In this document: piece after piece, positions 1 through 9,176 of the stretch
Position numbering within the stretch: position 1 is the first letter of the stretch
Layout: every line of letters begins with the position of its first letter
Assembly: GCA_016711605.1 (NCBI GenBank)
Contig: JADJSS010000007.1
Coordinates: 1-64,000 of the forward strand
Length of the DNA stretch: 64,000 bases
Direction of reading: 5' to 3'
Source of the DNA: Saprospirales bacterium
Lineage (GTDB): Bacteria; Bacteroidota; Bacteroidia; Chitinophagales; JADIYW01
Program-made: the position numbers and the translations under genes
The notes under the pieces: generated by a model
Databases searched by the model: none
What the model saw: the letters and a program-made list of their open reading frames with translations, nothing else
What the model was told of the DNA's origin: nothing

Positions 1-937
1 GTGGTGCAAATAGAACCTGGTCAACACCAGCTTTCACTGCATCCACACCAGCATCTGCGGTGCTTTACGGCCGGCTTTCCAGTGGCTAACACCACCAACA
101 ATATCTAAATTTAGAAACGTTTGTTTGCATTTTTGATAGCTGTTAACACACCTTGCGAATGTCCATGTGCCGTATCAATACAAATAAAATCAACTCCAAC
201 ATGCACTAATGCTTCAATGCGTTGCATCATATCAACAATAACGCCAACAGCGGCTGACCAGGTAGCAATCACCAGCATCGTCTTTAGAAGAAAAAGGATA
301 ATTTTTAACTTTGGTAATATCTTTATACGTAATTAAACCGATGAGTTTTTCCATTTTTATCTACAACAAGCAATTTCTCAATTCTGTATTCATGCAAAAT
401 ATCTTCGGCTTGTTGTAAGGTTGTTTTTCAGGTGCTGTAATCAATCGTCTTTCGTCATTAAATCCTGAATCAGCTATATTTTTATCTTTACAAAAACGCA
501 AATCGTGATTCGTTAAAATACCAACTAAAATTCCTGATTCGTTGGTAATTGGAATTCCCCAATTCATTTTTTCCGACATTAATGCAAACGCTTCTGCTAC
601 TTTTGCAGTTGGTTTCAACGTAATTGGATCAGTAATCATACCACTTTCCGAACGTTTTACTTTGCGCACTTCCTGTGCTTGGGCATCAATCGACATATTT
701 TGTGCAAGACCAAGGCCACCTTCACGCGCTAGTGCAATAGCTAAATTGCTTCAGTAACGGTATCCTTACGACCAGATAAAATTAGATAATAATGGTAATG
801 TTTCGAGTAACTTTTGTTTGTAGATTTGTTTCTCTTGGTAAAATTTGCGAATATGCTGGTAGTAATAAAACGTCGTCAAACGTTAAGCCGTCTCCTGCAA
901 ATTTGTTTGTGGATGAAAAGTGAGATAGTGTTTCCAT
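1..937 (-). CDS. guaB: IMP dehydrogenase, partial and frameshifted
   Basis: Catalyses NAD-dependent oxidation of IMP to XMP, the committed step of GMP synthesis, in the cytoplasm. The start at 937 gives an N-terminus with the hallmark GLTFDDVLLLPAYS. A CBS-domain segment follows at about 361-696 (GILVGILTNHDLRF), then the barrel, and the window edge cuts the gene at the catalytic loop: reading across frames at 1-30 gives GPGSICTT, which carries the active-site Cys. At least four single-base shifts (near 700-785, 350-420, 130-300 and 20-30) break the frame. Because the residues on both sides of each shift match the family, sequencing error is more likely than a dead gene. The remaining C-terminal part lies outside the window. 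The family identity is certain; the exact frame is not. Confidence 0.9.
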
Positions 938-984
938 GTGCGAAGTTAGGAAAAAGTAATAAGTTGTAAGTAAAATGTAAAAGA

Positions 985-2293
985 TTTTTTTAAAATTAAT
1001 AAAAATCCATTTGCCGATTTCTTTAAATGTTATTTTTTGCCTTGTGTTAAAATGCCTATTCGGTAAATTTTTTGCGGCGACATAGATCATTCTAAAGAAG
1101 AAATAACTAAGATAAACATTGATAAAATTTGTTGCCACCAAGCCACATGAAACGGAATGCGGGCCATCATAATGATTGAAGACGAAAATGGAACCATGGA
1201 ACTCCAAATAGCGGTGTTGGATGATGGTTGCTGAATAGTAACTGACATCAACACTATCGAAATAATAATCGGTATCGTGATTGGAAACATGAATGATTGC
1301 GCGTCGGTGTCTTCGTTTACGGTTGCACCAACAGTACGCAGTTACTTGTGCCATAAAACAAGTAACCAAAAATAAAGTAAAAAATAAAACTGAAGACAAT
1401 TCTTGGAATATCTAAATCAGCCAATGAGTTGTTAAATTAAAAGCCAATTGTTTTGCTTCCGACATTTGCATTGCCTGGTACGCTTGCGTTCATTGATTGC
1501 AATGCCATTGGCTCGTTTCCATAAACAAGTTGCAACACAGTTGCACTATCATTGTAAATTGCCCAAAGAATAAATTGCGTTAAACCAACCGCGCCAATGC
1601 CAACTATTTTTCCAATCATTAATTGAAAAGGTTTTACTGAAGTAATTAAAACTTCAATAATTCCGGTTAGTTTTTCTTCAGTAACACCACGCATGACCAT
1701 TGCGCCATACACAATTAAAAATATGTAAATGAGCATGCCGCACTAGTAACCAATCAAGGAAGAAATGTCAAATTTCCTTGTTTTTTTCGTTGTTAATTAT
1801 TTTGTTTAACGTAATATCTTTGTCGAGTTGGTCAATTATTTCAACATCGTACTTATTATTTTCTAACACAATCTTTCTTCGTTCTTCTGAAATTGCTTTT
1901 TCCAATTCGAGTTTGTGTAACCGTACCTAATTCGCTGCTTGAATAATAAGTTACTTCTACATTTTTTGCAACATCCATTTTTGGAATGTATAAAAATGCA
2001 TCATACTTTTCTGCGTATGTTTTTTTAAGTTTTTCGTACGACAAAGTAGTATCTAATAAGTAATCAAATCGCAAGGTTTCGCCAACATCTAAACCACGAA
2101 ATTTATCCTGAAATAAATGTGATTCATCGAGCACAGCTATTTGTAATTTTTCACCAGAACTGGTTGCAATTTTCACCATTACAATTGTGAAAACACCAAC
2201 TAAAACAGGCAACAACAACGTTAATAAGATGAACGATCTTTTGCGTACTCTTGATAAATATTCGCGTTGTATGATGTACCAGACTTTTCGCAT
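985..2293 (-). CDS. ABC-2 type Na+/multidrug exporter permease (NatB-like), frameshifted
   Basis: Membrane subunit of an ABC-2 exporter, pairing with the ATPase gene just upstream. The start at 2293 begins MRKVWYIIQREYLSRVRKRSF, the usual cytoplasmic lead into the first membrane helix, then a long extracytoplasmic region (about 1856-2170). The membrane core is at 1437-1736 (GVTEEKLTGIIEVLITSVKPF, family signature) and the last helices at about 1087-1420 (FPITIPI, MMARIPFHVAWWQ). The C-terminus KITFKEIGKW is at about 995-1030. At least three frameshifts (near 1740-1856, 1400-1437 and 1080-1090) split it. The stop codon is uncertain because the last readable frame runs on towards guaB; the 3' end given is an estimate. 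NatB-like Na+ export is family inference; other substrates are possible. Confidence 0.8.
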
Positions 2294-2357
2294 GTTGTTA
2301 TAAGTTATTCGTTATTGGTTTTTCGTTATTGGTTATTAGATATTGGTTATTCGTTAA
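2294..2357. repeat. simple intergenic repeat of a TTATTGGTTATT type
   Basis: The gap between natB-like and natA-like genes consists of imperfect repeats of GTTATTGGTTATTNG. Similar short AT-rich direct repeats lie at 7796-7856, 24806-24838 and elsewhere in the window, always between genes. No coding signal is seen here. Confidence 0.6.
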
Positions 2358-2392
2358 CTATTTTCCTTATAACTAACAACCTTAACTATTTT

Positions 2393-3292
2393 CTATAATA
2401 TCTGCTTCACTTTTTGAATAAAAATTTCTCCAACAGTTGGTAAGATTTCAGTGATGCTGTTTAGTTCAATATTATTATCTAATAAAATACGCAACACATC
2501 ATTCGGTTTTGATTTTGGTTTAATTGAATAATGAGCTCGTTATTTTCGTGTTTTTGTATTGAAATTGATTGTTGAATTATCTCATTCAATTGAACATTTT
2601 CTGCTAAACTAATCTTATATAAATGTTGTTTAAAATCTTGTTTTATTTGTTGCACATTTCCATCTAAAATTATTTTTCCTTTATTGATGAGAAAAATATC
2701 TTCACACATTTCTTCAATATTTTCCATTCTATGCGTAGAAAAAATAATAGTTGTTCCTTTCTGATTCAATTCAATAATTTCATTTTTTATCAGTTCAGCA
2801 GCTATTGGATCTAAACCAGAAAAAGGTTCATCTAAAATCAATAATTTCGGTTCGTGTAAAATAGTTGCCACAAACTGTACTTTCTCTTGCATTCCTTTTG
2901 ATAAATCTTCGATGTTTTTATTTCGCCAACTTTCAATGTCTAATTTTGTAACCAATAATCAATTTTTCTTCAGCTTGCTTTGTATTAAAATCACTCAGTT
3001 TTGCAAAATAAATAAGTTGTTCACCAACTTTCATTTTTATACATACCACGTTCTTCAGGCATGTAACCAATTTGGTTACTGTGTTTTGGTTGTAATTTTT
3101 CACCATTAAACAATATCTCGCCTGAATCAGGATAAAATATTTGCGTGATATTGCGAATCAATGTTGTTTTTCCAGCACCGTTTGGACCAAGTAAACCATA
3201 AATTTTATTTGGTAAAATAGTCAACGAAACATTTTGCAATGCTTGATTATTTTGAAAGATTTTGAAATATTTTTTATTTCTAGTAGAGCCAT
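2393..3292 (-). CDS. ABC transporter ATP-binding protein (NatA-like), frameshifted
   Basis: Cytoplasmic ATPase that powers the adjacent ABC-2 permease. The start at 3292 gives MALLEIKNISKSF. The Walker A motif GPNGAGKTT is at about 3180, the signature LSKGMQEK at about 2895, Walker B LLILDEP at about 2840, and the switch His in FSTHRM at about 2735. The DUF4162-like C-terminal region ends at the stop at 2393-2395 (TVGEIFIQKVKQIL). Total length is about 300 codons, normal for the family. Frameshifts occur near 3240-3260, 2955-3025 and 2480. All nucleotide-binding motifs are intact, so the breaks look like base-calling errors. It precedes the permease gene by about 100 bp of simple repeat and probably shares its transcript. 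Confidence 0.87.
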
Positions 3293-3397
3293 TAAAGATA
3301 TTGTGTGGTTAGTGAATAACAAACAGCATTCAACAAAAATAAGTTCCTGAATTTAATTCACTACGAATTTACTAATCAATTTTGATATTTCATACAG

Positions 3398-3921
3398 TTA
3401 TAAAGGTTTTAAACGTTCGTCTGCCTGTAAATACGGATGATTGTAAAATGTTAAAACTCTTTTCATACCAATTTTTTTGCATCACGTTTATAGATGGCAA
3501 ATTTATTTGAGGAGCCATCGCAACTATTTTCCAGCTTTAAATCGTTAAACGCAAACTCTAAACATCTTTTAGCACCTTCAGTTGCAAAGCCATTGTTCCA
3601 TGCTGATTTTGCCAATCGCCAGCCAATATCGATACAAGGTGTGAAATCTGCTTCAAATTTTTGCTCGGCAAGGCCAATAAATCCAATGAGTTCTGATGTT
3701 TCCAACTTATCTACTGCAAAATAACAAAATCCATTTTGGTTGAACGAAAATTGCATTCGTTCAATAAATTGTGCAGTTTGTTGTGGTGTTTGTGTTGATG
3801 GAAAAAATTGCATTACATCAACATCTACATTAATTGCAGCCATTTTCTCAATATCATTCGTTATCCAATTCCGAAAACCTAAACGTTCTGATTGAAAAAT
3901 GTATTGTTTGTTTTCAGGCAT
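3398..3921 (-). CDS. GNAT family N-acetyltransferase (RimJ/RimL-like), frameshifted at 3' end
   Basis: An acetyl-CoA-dependent N-acetyltransferase, about 174 residues when repaired. The N-terminus (IFQSERLGFRNW) is the RimJ/RimL pattern ('ERLxLRxw'). The core shows ELIGFIGLA, CIDIGWRLAKSAWNNGFATEGA (acetyl-CoA loop) and, after a frame change near 3525, IVAMAPQINLPSINVMQKIG followed by a second shift in an A-run near 3475. The repaired tail ends ADERLKPL with its stop at 3398-3400. The substrate cannot be read from the sequence; ribosomal protein or small-molecule amine acetylation are the usual roles. It stands alone, 5 bp from the next gene on the same strand. Confidence 0.82.
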
Positions 3922-3926
3922 TTTAA

Positions 3927-6529
3927 TTATTTAATAATCTCTATTTTTTTAGAATAGAGATTTTCTTTGGTTCGTATAACAACATTATATAAGCCGTTTG
4001 AAATAATATCAGACTGTATATTTATTTCATTATCATAAATACGCTTAAAGGTTTTACTGTACAATTGTTCACCTAAAATATTATAAATTAATACCGATAC
4101 ATTTTCATTTATTTTTTCATTTAATTCTATCTTAAAAGAACCGGAATTTGGATTTGGAATAATTTTTATTTTTGATTCATCATCATTCCAATTGTCATCT
4201 ATGCCTGTAGTGATATTATTAATAGTTATTGTATCTGAATGCAAAAGAGCTACATCTGTTTTTGGTTACTACAGTATAATATTTCCCATTTGATACTGGA
4301 TAAAATGTTTGATTGACAGCTCCTATAATTTTTCCTGTTGCTACAGAATACCATTGATTTCCTGTTGCAGAATTTGATTTCAAATAATTTGTAACTAATG
4401 AAATGGTTGGTTTTAAAGGTTTGATTTCGCCATATATTTTACGAGTTGCTGTTACAGTTGGCGAATTTGAGCAATAATTTGCAGTATCAATCCTTACTGA
4501 GCAGTAATATGTTTTACTATATGCAGTAATAATATCTGTGATGGTATCTTTGGTAGAGTTATAAGTTGAATACCATAAAAAAGTTGGAGTGCCTGTATTA
4601 GTTGGAATTGCTTTTAATTTTACTATTTCGCCAACACATGCTGAATCATTATTAGTTAAATTCTGTATTAATAAAGTTGGTGTAACTTTTATTTTTACTT
4701 TTATTTTAATGGCGTTTGATAAAATAGTTTTATTTAGAATACATCTGTCGTTCGATGTTAATATACATGTAATAATATCATTGTTTCTTAAGTTATTGAT
4801 TGTGTATGTTGCGCTAGTTGCTCCTGTTATATTATTTCCATTTAATTTCCATTGATAATTTGGTATTACAGAAATATTTGTTGCAGTTGCTTTAAAGGTA
4901 ACCGTTGAACCTTCACAAATTAATGGTGGTAGATTATTTTGGATACTGATTGTAATGTTTGGATTGTAATCTGGATAACGATATATATATACACTGTTTG
5001 AAATAACACTATTTGTGCTTATACATGTTTCATTAGAAGTTAAAATGCATGTTATATTATCGCCGTTAGCCAAAGTTGATGATGTAAATGTTGGCGAATT
5101 TGTCCCAATATTTACATTATTTTTTTCCATTGATATTTTGGACTTGTTCCACCATGTGTAACTATAGCATTAAATGTAACTGCACTATCTTTACAAATAT
5201 AATAACTACTAAAAATATTCTGACTTGAAATTTGAATAGTAGGTGTTGCAGAAATTATTTTTTTTAATGTTATTTGGTTTGATATAGCAGGATTTGGCAC
5301 AGCACAAGTATTGCTTGATTTGACTTTGCACGATAATATATCATCATTATTGATTGAATAACCATATATGGTAATAGTTTCACCATATTGATATAAAACA
5401 TTATTCAAAAACCATTCTATTGATGGATTTACACCAACATTATTACTGTAAGTAACTTTAAATTGTACTGTAGAATCACTGCAAAAAGGATTTATTCCAC
5501 GTGTTTGTGTTATACTACATGTTGGCGTAACAGTTGCTGGTGCAAGTGCTCCAAATGAATTGGCTACTGGGAAAGTACCAGACTCTAATGCATCACGCAT
5601 CCTTGTTTTTTGACCTTGTGTAAATAAAAGTTGTTGGCTATAACTCATGAAATTTTTAACAACATTGCCAAAAATTCTTCCTGTACATGAATTAATCGCT
5701 GTTGGAAGACCACCATCTAAAGGTGTGGATCTGTATCGCAAACCAAGTCGCCATCTTGTGAACAATTTGCATTTTGTGGGCACGTTGTATTGTTTTGTCC
5801 GTTAAATGTATGATATAAATAAAGATAGTGACCTGTTTCGTGCGGTAGTGCATATCCATTTGATGGACAAACAGCATATCCACCATAATATGCATATGCT
5901 CCTGCTCCGTTACAGATGCCTCTTATTAAGTACAAATTATAATAACTTTCTTGTGGCCATAATGGACTTAAAATTGTTACCTGATTCATTGCAATACCAC
6001 ATCCTGCAGGATCATATGAACCCCAAAATTGATATTGTATTCCTGATTCAACATATTTAGGAAGGTTTCCTGCATATACTCTCAAAATTCCATTAGTAGC
6101 ACCACAAGTTGGTGTTCTTTTTGCTAATGCAAATTGTATTTTAGTATTTACACCACCTGAACTTACATTTGGATAATTTGTACTTGTTGCACTAAAAGTT
6201 TTATTTAATTCTGCAATCATGTCTATTACTTGCTGATCTGTAGGATTATCTATTAAACCATTTGCATTATTTGTATGAATAATATGCACAACAACTGGAA
6301 TTGTAAGAACAGTATCACTCATTAATCTTAGGTTATCATTGTTATTTTGATATAGTTGTAAATTTCTTTCTACAGAATTTATTTTATTGGCGTAAGTTGT
6401 ATCATGTGTCATCAAATAATGATGTATTTCATCAGTGCCACATTGATTGTAAGTAGTTTGAGAAAATAAAAGGGTGCAATTAAATAAACAGCACATCGTA
6501 AATAGAATTGTATAAAACAGATGTTTCAT
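3927..6529 (-). CDS. secreted M43 (pappalysin-type) metalloprotease with Ig-like repeats and T9SS sorting domain, frameshifted
   Basis: A large exported zinc protease, about 865 residues when repaired. The start at 6529 gives MKHLFYTILFTMCCLF, a signal peptide ending near LLFSQ; upstream in-frame codons are AT-rich leader. The catalytic domain carries HETGHYLYLYH at about 5822-5854, the HExxHxxxxxH zinc motif of M43 metzincins. The central part (about 4250-5700) holds at least four repeated Ig/PKD-like modules of about 90 residues, with recurring YQWKLNGxxI and DIITCILTSN patterns. The C-terminus (IIPNPNSGSF, ending KKIEIIK at 3927) is a type A T9SS sorting domain, predicting outer-membrane secretion and surface anchoring or release. 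Frameshifts lie near 5717-5783, 5112-5135 and 4220-4260. The substrate is unknown. Confidence 0.85.
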
Positions 6530-6648
6530 AATTAAAAAATGTTTGAATAAAAAATACAGATTAATAAATATAATAAAATAATTTATCAACTGCAACTTTT
6601 AACTCAAACAAATTCTATTATTTAAGATAATAATTATTGAGATTGTTC

Positions 6649-7792
6649 TTAATGAAAAAACTTATCGAAAAAACCTTTGTTTTTTTCTTTTTGTGCGTTT
6701 GGACTGAAGTTTTTGCTGTTTTGCATTTTATGCAATAAATTTTCTTCGTCGCTTGAAATATCTTGTGGTGTATATACTTGTACTTCTACAATTTGGTCGC
6801 CTTTGCCATATCCTTGTAAACTTTGAATACCTTTGCCTTGCAACCTGAATAATTTGCCACTTTGTGTGCCTTTTGGAATTTTGATTTTTGCATTACCACC
6901 AATAGTTGGAACTTCTACTTGAGTACCAAGGCAAACATCTGAAAAATTAAGAATCAATTTATAAAGAACATTATTGTCTTCGCGCTTCAATTCTGGATGT
7001 GGTGTTTCTTCAATGTTAATTAATAAATCACCAGCAGAACCACCACGAACACCTGCATTTCCTTTTCCATTCATCGATAATTGGATGCCTTCACTCACAC
7101 CAGCAGGAATATCGATAGATACTACTTCTTCACCATAAACTCTACCTTCACCCGACATTTTGTGCATTTGTTAGTGATGATTTTTCCTTCACCTTCGCAA
7201 GTTGGGCAAGCACCAGTTGTTTGCATTTGTCCTAGAAAGTAGACGTTACTTTACGAACTACACCACTGCCATTACATGTATTACAAGTTTGATAAGAACT
7301 ACTGTCTTTTGCACCAATACCACTGCAGGTATCACAAACAATATGTTTTTTTACTTTTATTTTTTTCTGAACGCCATTTGCAATTTCCTCTAAATCTAAT
7401 TTTACTTTTACACGAAGATTGCTGCCACGTTGACCACGACCACGTTGATTTCTTCCGCGTTGTCCACCAAAAAACGATTCAAAAGGACTTCCATCGCCGC
7501 CAAAAATATCACCGAAATTGGAAAAAATATCGTCCATATTCATGCCACCAGCACCACCACCAAATCCACCTGCAGCACCTTGATGTCCAAATCTGTCGTA
7601 ACGAGCTTTTTTATCGTCATTACTCAACACATCATATGCTTCTGCTGCTTCTTTAAACTTCTCTTCAGAAGCTTTATCACCTGGATTTCTATCTGGATGA
7701 TATTGTAAAGCTAATTTTCTATAAGCTTTTTTTATTTCATCAGCTGATGCACTTTTAGACACACCTAATACTTCGTAATAATCTCGTTTCAT
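6649..7792 (-). CDS. dnaJ: chaperone DnaJ, one frameshift
   Basis: Hsp40 co-chaperone that delivers substrates to DnaK and stimulates its ATPase. The J-domain is at residues 1-70 with the HPD motif (YHPDRNPGD), followed by a Gly/Phe linker and an Arg/Gly/Gln stretch (RGRNQRGRGQRG). The zinc domain has CDTCSGIG, CNTCNGSG and CPTCEGEG. The fourth CxxCxGxG is split by a base loss at about 7165, where CTKC is followed, one frame over, by SGEG. A second break is near 7232. The C-terminal substrate domain (VSIDIPAGVSEG, IKIPKGTQSGKLFRL) is intact. It lies 70 bp downstream of grpE on the same strand and probably forms one heat-shock operon with it. Confidence 0.93.
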
Positions 7793-7862
7793 TTTTGTTA
7801 TAAGTTATTTGGTTATAGGTTATAGGTTGTTTACTTATAACTTTTAACGATTAACATTTATC

Positions 7863-8431
7863 TTATTTTCCAACCACTACTTTTGCATAGCGAATAATAG
7901 AATCGTTTAGCGTATAACCACTTTCCACTTCATCTAAGACTTTGCCTTTTTGTGCATCGCTTGGTGCAGGCACTTCAGCAATTGCTTCATGTTGTTCAAT
8001 GTTAAAATCGAAACCGATGCTTTCAATCATCTTCAATTCTTTATTTTGCAAAGTTCGTTGCAGTTTTTCTTGAATTAATTTCACCATTTGCATAATTTTC
8101 AGCATTGTTATCAGCAATAAATGCTTTGTCTGCGATGAAAATCATCTAAAACAGGCAATAATTCTTTAATAATTTCTTGTCCAGCAGTTTTATACAATTC
8201 AATACGCTCTTTTGCACTGCGTTTTTTGAAGTTATCGAACTCAGCTAACAATCGCATAAATTTATCTTTTTGTTCAGCCACTTCGTTTTTAAGCACCGAC
8301 AATTCGTCTATTTCAACAGCTGAATCTTCGGCAATATTTTCATTTTGCTGACTTTCTGACTGTGTTTGCGATTGCTCGGTTGTTGTATCTTCTTTAAGTG
8401 TATCCGTTAACGGTTCATTAGCATCTATCAT
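7863..8431 (-). CDS. grpE: nucleotide exchange factor GrpE, one frameshift
   Basis: ADP-release factor for DnaK, about 188 residues. The start at 8431 (MIDANEPLTDTLK) is preferred over an in-frame upstream Met because the leader between them runs into the preceding gene's terminator hairpin. An acidic, Gln-rich N-terminus leads into the long coiled coil (LSVLKNEVAEQKDKFMRLLAEFDNFKKR), then the beta-domain VPAPSDAQKGKVLDEVESGYTL ending RYAKVVVGK, typical of GrpE. A frameshift near 8105-8125 separates LLPVLDDF from the following helix. The gap to dnaJ contains only AT-rich simple repeats. Confidence 0.93.
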
Positions 8432-8446
8432 AGTGTAGAATTTAAA

Positions 8447-8477
8447 AATCCTTCGGCAAATTGTTTGCCAAAGGATT
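8447..8477 (-). terminator. intrinsic terminator of the TlpA-like gene
   Basis: The arms AATCCTT-GGCAAA (8447-8460) and TTTGCC-AAGGATT (8464-8477) pair with one C/A mismatch around a 3-base loop, followed on the minus strand by AT-rich sequence. It sits between the stop at 8506 and the grpE start at 8431, so it ends transcription of the upstream gene. Confidence 0.75.
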
Positions 8478-8505
8478 TTGTGCGACACTTTGACATTAAA
8501 TGTCT

Positions 8506-9072
8506 TTATTTTTTCTTGGTGGTCGTTTTTTTCTTCGTAGTTGTTTTTTTAGTTGTTGTACTTGCAGCTAATTTTTTATCAACTAATTGTTCAATTAATT
8601 GGTGCGAAGGATTAATGGCAATTACAAAACCAGTTTCATCAACTAAAACAGTTTGAGGAATAGAACGAATACCATATTTAGCTGCGCCTTCTGCATTCCA
8701 TCCTTTTAAATCTGAAACGTGGTTTTTCCAAATTAAACCATCTTGTTGTATAGCATTTTTCCAGGCAGTTGCATTTTGGTCTAAAGAAACGCTATACACT
8801 GTAAAACCTTTTACACCTTTTACAAATTTTTTACCTTGATATTTTTTGTATGTTGCTACCACAGATGGATTATTTCTTCTACAAGGTCCACACCAAGATG
8901 CCCAAAAATCAATCAAGACAATATTTCCTTTTAATGATGATAAAGAAATGATGTTGCCATCTGGATCTTTATATGCTAATTCGGTTGCTGGTGTGCCAAT
9001 GGCTGGCATTTGTGCGTTTGCTGTTAAAACAGAAAAAAATGAGATAACTAAAAGCAATACTATTTTTTGCAT
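8506..9072 (-). CDS. TlpA/ResA-like thioredoxin with Lys/Thr-rich tail
   Basis: A thiol-disulfide oxidoreductase acting outside the cytoplasm. A signal peptide (residues 1-20, ending LTANAQ) precedes the AhpC/TSA-like fold. The redox motif is WASWCGPCRR at about residues 58-67 and the cis-Pro loop is in IRSIPQTVLVD. In Bacteroidota such proteins reduce periplasmic disulfides for cytochrome or protein maturation. The last 16-17 residues are nearly pure Thr and Lys (TTTKK units), encoded by a near-repeating tract at 8509-8556; this basic tail is not part of the fold and could bind membrane, nucleic acid or polysaccharide, but that is speculative. It has its own likely promoter and terminator. 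Confidence 0.88.
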   Translation of the reverse strand: MQKIVLLLVISFFSVLTANAQMPAIGTPATELAYKDPDGNIISLSSLKGNIVLIDFWASWCGPCRRNNPSVVATYKKYQGKKFVKGVKGFTVYSVSLDQNATAWKNAIQQDGLIWKNHVSDLKGWNAEGAAKYGIRSIPQTVLVDETGFVIAINPSHQLIEQLVDKKLAASTTTKKTTTKKKTTTKKK

Positions 9073-9089
9073 AAGAAAATTTTAATGTA

Positions 9090-9097
9090 CAAAGATA
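9090..9097 (-). promoter_or_regulatory. probable -7 box (TATCTTTG) for the TlpA-like gene
   Basis: Read on the minus strand, TATCTTTG matches the Bacteroidota TAnnTTTG -7 element and ends 17 bases before the start codon at 9072. No clear TTG/TTTG -33 element was found at the right distance, so the call is tentative. Confidence 0.45.
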
Positions 9098-9176
9098 GGC
9101 AAAATTTGTGCCTAAAAAAATGATTGACTAAAATGTCGACCAAAATCTCAAGACAAATATGAAAATAAAAAAGTTT

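Noticed and set aside
782..1399. A single 205-residue protein
   Set aside because: The frame joins the C-terminus of the ABC permease to the N-terminus of IMP dehydrogenase by lost frames; the two are different genes.
7276..7708. His-rich or Thr-rich plus-strand proteins opposite dnaJ
   Set aside because: Antisense readings of the Gly-rich and zinc-finger codons of dnaJ; no start context or family similarity.
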